From the NCBI GenBank assembly GCA_958450365.1, contig CAUEEP010000727.1, forward strand, positions 1,307,501 through 1,371,500: a DNA stretch of 64,000 nt, read 5' to 3'. Below the pieces are notes generated by a model. The model made no database searches, was not told the origin of the DNA, and saw only the letters and a list, made by a program, of their open reading frames with translations. A program made the position numbers and the translations under genes. Positions within the stretch are counted from its first letter, which is position 1. Every line of letters starts with the position of its first letter. This DNA is from Mesorhabditis belari (lineage: Eukaryota > Nematoda > Chromadorea > Rhabditida > Rhabditidae). Positions 45,080 through 55,555 of the stretch are shown in pieces.

Positions 45080-47839
45080 ATGTTAAAACTAACCGATTTG
45101 AGTCGAAATGGGAAAACGGCAATGTTTGGAACATTTACCTTCTACTTTCTTGTCGTCTTTTCCTCCGATATGATAGCGGTATAAAAAAAGGATTTAGAAA
45201 GTATAGAAATCTTTTGCAGTCTTCTGAAACGACACCTCAAATAAATAAAACGATCTCGTTGCCGAATATAACTTTTTGTGTGTCAGCAGATATGATCAAT
45301 TCATATGTGAAAGTGAACAAATCGGAGACTATCAAAGAGTGGGATCGATTTGTTGAGGTGAATGCTTAAAGAAATTACAAAAACGGGTTCAATCCTGTGA
45401 CTTCCAGCTAGCTTTTAACTTTTTTTACTACTTCTAGAACACTTGGGCTTTAATAAATAAAAGAAGTAATTGATTTCTTGCGATTTTTAGGCTCAACTGG
45501 CCGAAATGAACACCAAATCGTTGGCCCTTAACCCAACAAGACGATGGGATGATCGGCTTCTCTTCGAATCTTACGATTATTTGGCCGTGTTGAATTCGTT
45601 GGAACGAGAGACCGACTCAAAACAAATCGGTCATCCGATATGGCGATACAAGAACTTACCAGAGCTAGCCGGAAAAAGGGCCATGTATCAGGTTTGTTGT
45701 AAACATTTACTATTAAACAAAAATTTGCTTCCGACAAGTGATCGTCTATCTAACTGGATGTCAGAGGTATGGTTCCTGCAACAGTAGTCGTTCCTCTGGC
45801 AAATTTGAAACCTTAGCCTCAGATGGCTCAATCGGCAGGGAGTCGATCTAGCGGTCAAATGGTCGAGGATTCGATTCCTCCAAAAACCGATCAACTAGCT
45901 GGAGGTCACACATTTGATCCCTGATATCTTAGGGACTCTTTTACAAATTTGAAAACAAATCCCACTATTCACTAGTCAGATTTCAATCGATAAAGCCAGG
46001 TTCGATTCCCACAACTCACGTACCCATCTAGTGGAATTCTCGACAATTCTCGACAATTTTTAGAAATGGCAAAATTGGATGGATAAGCTCGGGATTAGCT
46101 ATGAGGAGTTGAGAGATCAAGTAGGCAATCAGCTGTTCCTGCGATCGATTCTCACATTTTCGCGAAGCGTCTCCGATGAACGCATCATGCCGAGGCTGAA
46201 GATTCAATGGATTTCCATCAAACAAATGTGCTTCTCACCGATCTATTCGAGAGAAACTTTTCGAGACATTGAGAAGCCGGTGAGGATTCTCTTTTGCTCT
46301 AGCAAACCCTATCAAACATCTAGCTGAAGCTCACCAATTTCATTCCGAATTTGATAACTAGATTATGGTAAATTGTAGATGATAGCCTTGAATGGCTCAG
46401 TCGATAGAGTGACAACTAGATGTCAAAATTCAACTAGATGTCAGGGTTCAACTTTTATAAGTGGCTGATCATCTAGCTTGAAGGTCACAGTTTGATTCAG
46501 TTTACATATATACAAGAATGTTTTGGAGAAAAAAATTGAATCTTTCAAAATATTGTTGTTTAGGGGAAATTCTTCACTCTATTCTGGCAAACGGATGTGG
46601 AAAATCTGGTCGCTAAGGGTGTCAAGAGTTTCGATTGTATGCAAGTGGACTTTCACGGTCGCGTGTCCTCGTTGAATCGTTTCCTGAAAGGCGATGAATT
46701 CTTTGATGAAATCTTTGATGGACAAGCGAGGGCAACCGATGGATTCTTTGATGGGGTCTGACAAAAATCGTCTCAACCATGAGATCTCAAATTTCCCACA
46801 GCATGGCTACCATTTTTGGAGTCAAGCCTGTGACATCCAACTAAATTACTAGTGACTTGTGGGAGTTAAACTCTTGCCCTTTTGTTCTCCAAGCCAACAC
46901 TCTAGAACCACAAAAAGAAAGTAGAGCCTCAAAATTTCTAAAGAATGGCTAGTATAACAATAAACAACCTGGTGACATCCAGCTAGATAAATACGCAAAA
47001 AAAAACTTTTAAATTTCATTCTTTGAATAAACTTTTACCAGGAGATTGTTTAGGGTTGTATTGGTGAGTACCACAAATTGGTTGTCGAGATAGAGACACG
47101 TGTGCACCTTCCAAAGAGCATCGGGGGTGAAACGATATGTGTGGAGAGGAAAGCTGGTGATGAGACCGAGTTCGACTGCTTTTCAAGGTGTCGATACGAG
47201 TTGATCAGGGTACAGAAACAAATCTTTTTTTTAAAAACTAGAAACTTTAGAATAACTGGAAATGTCTACCCAGGACAATGGCGCACTTGGTGACAGAAGA
47301 CGATCGAAAGAACTTTCAGCCTTGCGATTATGCTAAAGTTGACATCACGTAAGTCTACAAGTGACTTTGGATGACATGGCTGTACGTGTCTGTCCGTCTG
47401 TCTTTCTGTCTGTCTGTCCATCTGTCTGTCCATCTGTCTGTCTTTCTGTCTGCCTTTCTGTCTGTCTTTCTGTCTGTCTTTCTGTCTGTCCGTCTGTCTT
47501 TCTTTCTGTCTGTCTGTCCGTCTGTCTTTCTGTCTGTCTTTCTGTCTGCCTTTCTGTCTGTCTTTCTGTCTGTCTTTCTGTCTGTCTGTTCTGTCTTTCT
47601 TTCTGTCCGTCTGTCTTTCTGTCTGTCTGCCCATCTGTCTGTCCTTCTGTCTGTCTTTCTGTCTGTCCTTCTGTCTGTCTTTTTGTCTGTCTGCAAATTG
47701 GCTATGATTTAGGGAAGAAGAAGCCAATGCCGGGTACGAGGAAGGAGAAATCGATCTATGCAAAATGCAAACCGGATTGCACTCTAACTCGCTATCATCT
47801 CGTCCACACACGGATGGGCGCAGCACCGAGACCAAGTGA
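45080..47839 (+). CDS. DEG/ENaC-like channel subunit, probably incomplete
   Basis: About eight exons join in frame. The start MLKLTDLSRNGKTAMFG runs into a hydrophobic segment TFYFLVVFSSDMIA that fits the first membrane helix. Next comes LPNITFC, the usual F/LPxxTFC motif after helix 1. The extracellular part continues with WDDRLLFESYDYLAVLNSL, KWQNWMDKLGISYEEL, LRSILTFSRS, KQMCFSPIYSRE (G/xxCFSF-like), then VHLPKSIGGE and FDCFSRCRYELI, the cysteine pattern typical of these channels. I could not find the second membrane helix or its GLFLG..ILS motif up to 48.4 kb. The last exons (HLVTEDDRKNFQPCDY, ANAGYEEGEIDLC) are tentative. Either it is a decayed gene or the true 3' exons were missed. All larger introns hold SINE fragments. 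Confidence 0.5.
45740..46990. repeat. tRNA-derived SINE fragments in introns of the channel gene
   Basis: A full head is at 45820-45905, with A box TGGCTCAATCGGCAGGGAG and B box GAGGATTCGATTCCTCC. Partial copies are near 45745-45780, 45965-46035, 46310-46500 and, inverted, 46810-46990. They share CTAGCTGGAGGTCACA-type tails with the cluster at 44660-45000; a reverse copy (TGTGACTTCCAGCTAGC) is at 45398-45414. Confidence 0.75.
47385..47700. repeat. Simple repeat (CTGTCTTT)n / (CTGTCTGTC)n
   Basis: About 310 bp of CTGT and CTTT words lie in an intron of the channel gene. Long open frames on both strands (SVCLSVCLS; DRQKDRQKD) come from the repeat. Confidence 0.95.
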
Positions 47840-47899
47840 GACCAAGAGCTGTGATAAAACTATTAAATGGTCTAGAGCACATGTGAGTGCCAATTAGGC

Positions 47900-48730
47900 A
47901 AACAATTTTTTCCTTAGGAGAGACAAAAATGCTAGATTCTAAACAATAACTTTATCAATTGAACCATTGGAGGCTGAAATCACAAAGAAGATATTTGAGG
48001 CTATTGAATGGCACCAGTCATTGCCAGTCAGTTGATTTTTCGATTTGAAATCGTTTTCTTAAGTGCTATATAGAAATGATAGGTTTATTAAAAAGATAAA
48101 GATAAGACTGGCAAAATGCTTGACACAAATGATCAAATGAAACTTTTCTTGCTTTAGACATAATCGCTATGGAGATCGATTGGGGTTCTTTCACCTACTC
48201 GGACATCAACTTCTAAATCCTATGCGCACAATTTGAGTCACAAAATGGAACAATGAATTAACAAATCTTTTCGAAAGAATTTCTTCTAATTCAATTTATA
48301 AGCAAACTTTTTTTGTACTTTATTTATGTACTTTTAGCTATTTTTTTTTAATAATAATCCTTCATCGTCATCTTCCCTTCACCACCAAAAAAGCTATTTA
48401 GTTCCCCATTGAGCTTAGGGTTAGTCATGTGGGAGCCGTCTGTCATGACGTGGGTTAAGTTAAGATATAGCCTAGTATTGTGTGTGTCGTTGTATTGTGA
48501 TTGATATATTTCGTGTATGCGATAAATTCACCACTGGTAGCCCCAGTCGGTATTTTTTTAATAAAGAAACATGATGTTTTTAACACGTTGACGACAATGG
48601 CGTTTTTGCACAAACAATCGCATCGGACAACGTTGTTTTTTTTCGACAAAAAATGTCACCTGAAATTGTCACCTAAAAAATTAAAATTTTAATAATCAAC
48701 GGTTAAATCGACATTTTCCGGGATCAAGTC
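47900..48730. other. Region downstream of the channel gene, no clear gene
   Basis: A short plus-strand frame after a TTTAG acceptor at 48163 reads AMEIDWGSFTYSDINF and stops at about 48216. It could be an alternative last exon of the channel gene. Nothing else is supported. Confidence 0.35.
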
Positions 48731-48732
48731 GA

Positions 48733-49245
48733 ATATATGTCGTAGCCGATTATGAATGAGTGGGTCTAGGAGCGTCCAAGCATCAAGTATTTAGTATCAT
48801 TCAACGCAGAATCATTGATAATTATGTTAAATTTTTGAAATTAGAAAGATTGGATAAAAAGAACACAAATTATGGGGCTTCAAAGTTTTCTCTTAAACAA
48901 ACAGCTTTTTTGCTCTAATTTTTTTTTCTTTTCATCAAATCTTGCTAATTTAAAAAATTTAACATAATTATCAATGATTCTGCGTTGAATGATACGAAAT
49001 ACTTGATGCTTGGACGCTCCTAGACCCACTCATTCATAATCGGCTACGGGGCTCTCGCCGATTTTGAATGAAACGTTTGTAGCGCCGGGAATTTTTAACC
49101 TAAACTCACTAATTTGGTACCAATCGACGCAGAATTGAATTCGCTACAAGATGATATAATATTGTCCTCATACATTAAAGGGTTGCTCTACTAGAAAGAT
49201 TTGCCAAAAAATTTCATTCATAATCGGCTACGACATATAGATACT
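48733..49245. repeat. Nested foldback elements
   Basis: The outer ends TATATGTCGTAGCCGATTAT and ATAATCGGCTACGACATATA are inverted. Inside, 48737-49050 forms its own long hairpin (GGGTCTAGGAGCGTCCAAGC and its complement near 49005). The right part, 49135-49235, is the repeat also found at 18229-18350. Confidence 0.85.
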
Positions 49246-49420
49246 ACCCTACTTGCTTATTTAATATCCATCATCAGCAAACATAAATATGCACAAAAAA
49301 ATCACTTTTGGTACTGTCACCTGACATCAGGTGACAATGTCCCAGGCGAACGAATATGTGTCAGACAGCATCAGGTGACAATGTCGTCAACATGTTAAAA
49401 AATTTAAAAATATGTACACT

Positions 49421-49450
49421 ACTGGACAATGAAATATCATATTTAACTAT
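49421..49450. repeat. End fragment of MITE family 5 at a rearrangement breakpoint
   Basis: TACACTACTGGACAATGAAA followed by TATCATATTT is one terminus of the family found at 18939 and 23965. It directly borders the inverted gene A block. Confidence 0.75.
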
Positions 49451-50059
49451 TTAACACCAAAAACGGTTATAATTCAGCCAAAAAAACAATCAGCTAAACA
49501 GACCAGTCAGTAAATTCTCAGAAAAGCGAGAGGTAAATCCACTGTCACAACAGGAAAAAAATACTTTGGCTAGGCTTTGACAACATATACACAATTTTTT
49601 GGGTTCTTTGATGATTGAGTCAAGGTGAAGTTGGTGGAACGTATAAAATGAAAACTTTTAAAATCCAACTGAAGGAAATACCTGAATCAAATTTAGGTGC
49701 TACAGAACAAATCCAAAAGCACAACACTATTGTTTCGATGCGATTTTCTCGAGTTTCTCACAAAGTTCTTCCATATGTGACTAAATAGAAAGTGAGTGAG
49801 GAATGCGAAAACACACCAGTAAATAAGTGCTCTTAAAACCCTCGTTGTCCCGAATAGGTGGAGTATGCGCACGATGAGCTGCATGTTGGTCGCAAGAAAT
49901 CTAAACTAGCTGCATAGATCAAAGTTTATAGTTAACCAAAATCAAATATTCAACTTTCCTTTTGCTATAACAAATTAAACTACAAACCGGTGCTTGTTCG
50001 GTGAGATGATTGATGAAAATTGAGTCCGAATGAAGCGCAGAAACAAGAACAAACTCACC
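49450..50059 (-). repeat. Inverted copy of 29270-29870 (gene A 3' half and downstream)
   Basis: The reverse complement of this block matches 29270-29870 with few changes over about 600 bp. The match starts at GGTGAGTTTGTTC and runs past the gene A stop codon to the downstream AACACCAAAAACGG region. Confidence 0.9.
49727..50059 (-). pseudogene. Gene A, 5'-truncated inverted copy
   Basis: It keeps the exons reading EFVLVSALHSDSIFINHL, SCDQHAAHRAHTPPIRDNE and SHMEELCEKLEKIASKQ with the same stop and the same splice sites. It ends abruptly at GGTGAGTTTG. All upstream exons are missing and the joined sequence (TTTTTCAATTTTTTGCC) is unrelated, so this copy has no obvious start. Confidence 0.75.
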
Positions 50060-50346
50060 ATTTGGCAAAAAATTGAAAAATGGATTTTTTCCCCTCATTT
50101 TCCACTGAATTGATAACGAGATCTTGGAGAGAATCAATCAGAACTTGCATTGTGGAACTCACAAAATGAATGCTTTCCAAATAAACGCATGACTTGCTTC
50201 AAGCTTATTAGATCATTAGATCATTGGATTTGTTTTAATGTAAGAAATAAAATGATAACTAAAGCTGGCCAGTCGAAAAGTGTTCAAGTGTCTTTAGGGG
50301 GACACTCGAAATGTATAATGTATGATGTTTTTTAAACTTTGAAATA

Positions 50347-50632
50347 TTATACACGAAAGGAAGTGGGACAAATGCGACCTTTTTCACGTTTTAAAAAAGC
50401 TCTAAAAGCTAATATTAACCAATTTCCATTCCAAAAGTTGTTTTTCTGGGTAATTTTTATTATTTTTTTATTTTTTTCCACAAGCTTCGATATGTAAAAA
50501 TTTGGATTCTACACCCTAAAATTGCCCAGAAAAACAACTTTTGGAATGAAAATTGGTTAATATTAGCTTTTTAGAGCTTTTTTAAAACGCGAAAAAAGGT
50601 GCACAAATGGGCCGGGTGCGCAAAAACACTCC
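50347..50632. mobile_element. hAT-type MITE, copy 4, inserted in the second nanos locus only
   Basis: It begins GAAGTGGGACAAATGCGACC and carries the TTTCTATTCCAAAAGTTGTT-type arms of copy 1, pairing around a short loop near 50470. The right end is degenerate (GCAAAAACACTCCGC). The matching place in the first locus (about 29980, TTACACACGGTAATTTG) has no insertion. Confidence 0.85.
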
Positions 50633-50639
50633 GCACACC

Positions 50640-53200
50640 ATAAGTTAATCGAAAAATGAGAGGGTGTCTAGAATTTATTAGTGAAAAGATATTCAAGCAA
50701 ACAACTATTACAAACAACAACAAATATAAAATTGTGCAACTCGGTCATTTTGAGTTACGCTTGTGCCAGTAACACGTTTTTACTTTTCATTCTTTACTGC
50801 GTTAGTTTAAATCTATATTTTAGTGAATCTAACAAATAATAACCAGGGATGGATCCACCCCTTCAAAGGTTGGCTTGTCTTAAAAGCAAACTTTATCCTA
50901 AAGCTTTTCAGTCTACCGGGAAACGAGAGCGAGTCTAACCAGTGCGATTTTGGCACTAATCAAATGGCTAACTTACAGGTAGTGCTTATATTTTTTTTCC
51001 TTTACTAATATATCTTTTCAAGGAATCAAACGGCAATTTCATGGAGAGCTTGCGTGTGCGTCAAAATTCGGTATTTTTTTGCAGGACTCGAAGTTACATT
51101 CTTTAATTTATAGCGAAGATCACAGAGTTGTAGTGAAGGTGCCGTGGAGGCCAGTGCTCAGATGCTTGACGATTTGGTTTGTTATATTAGTTCATTATTA
51201 ACAATCATTATTTAAGCTGACCATTCAGAGACAACCAATTACTGGTATAAATGGCCATTCTCAACGACCCGCTGCTATGGTATTTGTTTACTGCATGGAA
51301 ATTAGGCTAATGTCTGATTAGATCGTTGCTCCGCCATTCGAAGACGCTTTTCCAAGGACTCCAATGCAAGCAACCTCAAGGATTCCAATGCGAGTGACTC
51401 CAAGGCCTATCTTTCAGACATGTCATATCGACGAGACGGTGGGATTATTCGCTTAATCACAAGAAATTTATTTTATTGCTTACCATTTTTTTATTTATTT
51501 CTCATTTAGAGACCACAAAATGTGCCGGTGCGAAAAGTCAGGCCGCTCTCAGTTCTTCCAAGTTTGATGCAAATGCCAGTTCGAGGACCAAGGATTCCAA
51601 CTATTGCTTTTTCACCAGTCTTTCGTCAGGTCGAATTTTAATAGACTAGATTTTAAAGTAAATTGTTGTAAAATCACTTGTTTTAGCCTCATCCACCAAT
51701 AACTGACCCTTTTCAAAATCAAAATGGAGCACCAAAGTTCAATGGTCCCGTGGTACTTAAATCTTATACATTTATTAGGCTTGTATCGAGTTCAGGAGGT
51801 ATGTAGCTATTGTCGATCATCGGGTCAGCGTTACTACTACGGTCACACGAAGAAGAATTGTCCCAAGTTGGCTTCAATGTCACCCTGTCGTCGATGTGGA
51901 GCTGTTGGAATATATAATCACACAGACATGTAAGAGAAGTTTTAACTATTTAATATAGAACTTTGAGGTATTGTCCCGCCAACAAAATGATGCTAAATTT
52001 GAAGCGCAGTGAGGAAGAGCATCGGCAGTTTATGCGCGACGTCAAAAAGGTATTCTTATTATTTTTGAACTAATACTAGTATAACATTTTAGGGCCTTGA
52101 GATCGATTAATAATAAACGCTGCTATTGAACTAATACCTGTGAATATTGTTTTACCTTGTTTTTTCCAAATCCGTCCCGATTAATTCTTCAATCTTTCAA
52201 ACCCATTTAAGCAACCTTTATCTTTGTTATTTTGTAATTTTGCACCTTTCCTTTTTTACCGATCTTTCATTTTTGAGCACAGCTCGGTTTTTCGTTAAAT
52301 TCACCGTTGTTATTTAATAAAAATTTGGGTTATGTGCGGGTAGAATTGAAGCAATGCATGTTGACAAAAACACTGAACCGACACGAAACTCAATTTTGCA
52401 TAAATTTGTTTTGATAATAGGGCCTTGAGAACAAGAAACCCCTAAAAAGTCGAAAAATAAAATTAATCTTGTTGTGTTGCCTGAGGCAAAACCGTTTTCG
52501 ACACCACGATGAGCCTTGAAAAACCAACGGGAAAATTTTTCGAGACTCAAACCGATGATTTTTTCGGAGACCCTGTATATTAAAACAGATTTAACCCGGT
52601 TGGTATGTAGCTGCACAATCAAGTGAAGTGCACTTGCTGATCGACCGAAAAGAAAACTAGAATCTTTCGACGGTTTCTTTGGCTTAATGCAAATTTAAGA
52701 AGGCAGCCAAACCACTCCGAGATAAGCAAATAAGTTGAAACTATTTGCATGATCACAATGATGCGAAATAAACAAACGAAACAAGTAGGAATTTGTTGCA
52801 GATTCATTTTGAAGTCACTTTTTTCTTCCTTTCATTGTGCGATCCGAGATTGTACTCTTATGAAACATGTCTCGACGAAGCTTCTTTGCCGTGTACCTAA
52901 GAATTCTTTTGAATTGAAAGCAACTCAATGATTTACCTGACGATATCTTTTGGCTCAACAAAAGTCAGCTGTTTTTCCCTATTTGCATCGATGGACGCTT
53001 GAATGCTAAAGAAAAGATAATTAAAAACGTAAAAATGCAACAAACTCTGAGATTTGATTGCAGGCGCTTAACTCACTACGATCATCCGAAGAAGTTGTAT
53101 TGCAATTATCTAAAAGACAATATTTAAAGGGTCCATTTAAATTCTACTAACCAGTTGCATTGATCATCGTGCGCACCGTGTTCCCGAAAAGCACTTGTTT
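50640..53200 (+). repeat. Direct copy of 29990-32500 (nanos-like gene and gene C)
   Basis: The two blocks align in the same orientation over about 2.4 kb at high identity, with a 30-bp deletion in a nanos exon, an indel-rich patch at 52360-52580 versus 31750-31920, and an extra exon of gene C near 53085 in this copy. Confidence 0.9.
50849..52110 (+). CDS. Nanos-like zinc-finger protein, copy 2
   Basis: The exon structure is the same as at 30211-31502, from MDPPLQSLPGNE to KKGLEID. Both zinc knuckles are conserved, with GIFNHTDM changed to GIYNHTDM. Ten codons of the RTPMQATS repeat are absent, which removes one repeat in frame. Other differences include Val to Gly in DFVTNQ and Arg to Leu near the end. 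The frame is open throughout and all splice sites are kept, so both copies may be active. Gene A upstream is inverted and truncated here, so the promoter context differs from copy 1. Confidence 0.65.
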
Positions 53201-53485
53201 GTTGAAGAAAAGCGGATCCTTGTCGCTCAGCTGGCTTTGGGCAGCCATCGGATCGAGCTTGATTCTAAAGAAAATGTTGAACAAGAATCTGCTAATAAAA
53301 ACAACAAGCATAAAAGCTAAAACTTACGGGATTGTAGGCATGGGTACAAGTTTGATCTTTCCGGCCCACACCTCCAGCACCACTTCGGCATTCATCGGAA
53401 GATCATCGTCGGTGGGAAGATCGTCATCGCTTTGTTCCAACCAAAACGGTCGTCCATCAAGAAGTACTCCTCCATCCGCGGCCAT
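52815..53485 (-). CDS. Gene C: unknown protein, fuller copy
   Basis: Five exons join from MAADGGVLLDGRPFWLEQ through DDDLPMNAEVVLEVWAGKI, MAAQSQLSDKDPLFFNKQ, VLFGNTVRTMINA, NREKQLTFVEPKDIV and TAKKLRRDMFHKSTIS to TMKGRKK and TGA. The N-terminus is acidic and the C-terminus basic. I do not recognise the family. A second open frame overlaps the first exon (MKVSPYRVGKEKEIW onwards), so the start is uncertain. It follows gene D on the same strand with about 190 bp between them, a spacing seen in nematode operons. An acceptor-like CTTTTTTAG lies about 100 bp before the ATG. Confidence 0.5.
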
Positions 53486-53672
53486 ATTTCCTTTTCTTTT
53501 CCCACTCGATATGGAGAAACTTTCATGGCTTTGTGCTGCCGTTGTCGTCGTCGATCGAGCTTCGACGTGCGCTTGCCGTACTAAAAAAGCAAAATTTCAA
53601 AGTTGGCCAAACTTTCAACACCCTTTTAGCAATTCATTTACTTAACTCCTAGTTTAACCCATTAATAAATTC

Positions 53673-54390
53673 TTACATTGCATCGGGAAACACCTCCTCG
53701 TAAGCTCTGAGACTTCTCGTAACTGGCGTTTCTTGTCGTCTTCTTCGCCTTTCTTCCACTTTTTGTGTCCATCTTGCTAGACGGCTCTGCGAGATCGTCT
53801 TTGACTTGAAACGGAAGGTTTTCTTTGCACGCTAAATACATGACATCAGCAATTTAAAGAGGATTTCCAAAATCTACCCTTGAAACTTCATCAAAAAACG
53901 TTCCAATTGATTTCATCGAATTTCCCTCTTTCCGGCCTTCACGATCGCTTTTCTAAAAAACACTTTTAAAAAATTAGAAATAACTCCCAACCTTCTGGCT
54001 CCGATTCACGGCTCTTGGCAAGGCATCATCAACTAAGTCAAAGTAAAGCTAAAAAGTAAAGTGATGAAACAAGTACTTGTAGTTGACTTCATCGTTTTTG
54101 CCGTCTTTATGCTCTTTTGTGATTTGTAGGGATTGGGGTATGGATTCACGTTAGCTGGAGCAGCCTCAACGGGTGATGGAGTTTTGATCGTTCGCTCAGC
54201 CTTCGCCGAGGTTCTCGTGACCGTCTTGTCCTAAAAGAATAACTAGAGTTAAACAAAAAATTGTCCAAAAAGATGAAAAAACGAACTCGATGGAGCGGGT
54301 ACTAGTTGCACTGGTTGAGGTGGTTTGGGTCGAAAGCGTTGTGGCCTCGGTTTTGTCCTTTCTCCATCTCTCAGTGATCTAAACTAGACT
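53673..54390 (-). CDS. Gene D: unknown basic protein, 3' part
   Basis: The last exons join as LYFDLVDDALPRAVNRSQK, KSDREGRKEGNSMKSIGTFF and AKKTFRFKSKTISQSRLARW, then a run of Arg (EERRRRRQE), ending RAYEEVFPDAM and TAA. Upstream, exons reading TVTRTSAKAERTIKTPSP and GERTKPRPQRFRPKPPQPV have the same basic, Pro-rich style, but the phase between them and the last exons could not be settled. The start was not found. It is probably a nuclear or disordered protein, which is inference from composition. Confidence 0.4.
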
Positions 54391-54399
54391 AATGAAGGA

Positions 54400-55080
54400 C
54401 TAATGAAGCAACACTAGCTTTTAAGCAACTTGTTAAACAACAACAAACAACAAACTTAAACGCTTCAAAAATTAACGTTAGCTTCCAAAACTAAACCAAA
54501 AAAATTTTAAAATCTTTTAAACATGCTTTAAACATTTAAACATCATGCTTTTAAGCATTTTTAAGAATTGAAATCCCTTACTGATCGACTCTTGCCAGGG
54601 CGGGTTCATCCCTTTCTTGGTGACGATCTAAAAAAATAAATTTGGCATAAACTTTGCAAAACCTTAAGCTAGAAATCCTTTAAAAACCAACCATCGCCTC
54701 CTTTTCGAAAAATTTTCTTTAATTTGCTAACGAATTCTTAAAAAAATGAAGATTAGCAAAAAGAAAACGAAATAAAACTCACTATTCCACATCTGAAGGC
54801 GACTTGCAAACTGATTACAAAGAAGAAGGTAGGAAAAAATAGTTTGTGGAGAGGGGAACTCCCTCAAGAGGCTTCTTTAAGTGCTAATTTTTTGCATATT
54901 AAATGTAATTTCACTGTTTATGCTTTACTTTTTGAATTCTTTTGATTCATTCATTGTATTTTCTCCAAACAATTTCACTGATGAGCACCATTTATTCGTT
55001 TTTTTTTGCTTTACAAATTGATCTTTCAATATAGCACGCACAAGTATGGCATTAATTGGAAGACTTTTGGGAGAAAATTT
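54400..55080. other. Upstream of gene D, no clear exon
   Basis: Repeated AAACA and TTTAA words and short CT..AC intron-like blocks suggest that 5' exons of gene D may lie here, but none could be read with confidence. Confidence 0.3.
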
Positions 55081-55084
55081 GCGG

Positions 55085-55555
55085 TGAAATTTTCACGAAC
55101 TGAAAAGGGAATGTCAACGGGATGTGGTGACCAAATGGCGTGTGCCACACGTTATTCGACGCAGAATGAAACGGAAAAAGCATAATCTGACTATAGCTAT
55201 GACAGAGATAAGACCTAGAAGTCAAAGTCGCACAATTTGTTTCCTCGTAGGACAAAGATTAAATTCGAAGCAAGCATCATTTTGAGGATCGAATAAACTT
55301 ACCACTCGGCCACTGCCGCTTCTTTAAGTCTCTAGGAAATCTGGTTACAAATTCGAGGAATGATTTCTAACAAACTAAAGTACCTAACAAAACTTTTGCA
55401 CGCGCATAACTTTTGACAGACTCTGTCTCCATAAGAAAAGCAGATTCGGTATCAGCGCAAAATTTTGCGTCGGACAACCTATGGCACGTTCCATTTGGTC
55501 AGCACAACTGGTTGACATTCCCTTGTGAATATTTTGAAACAAAAAAAATGATGAG
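55085..55555. repeat. Diverged inverted repeat whose arms both stay open
   Basis: The left arm (55085-55195) and right arm (55440-55550) are inverted copies at roughly 70-75 percent by eye. Translated outward, they give VWHTPFGHHIPLTFPFQF on minus and LWHVPFGQHNWLTFPCEY on plus. Confidence 0.6.

Noticed and set aside
47266..47897. Long open frames of 113-189 codons on both strands (DRQKDRQK, SVCLSVCL)
   Set aside because: They lie in a CTGTCTTT simple repeat inside an intron and are open in several frames only because of the repeat.
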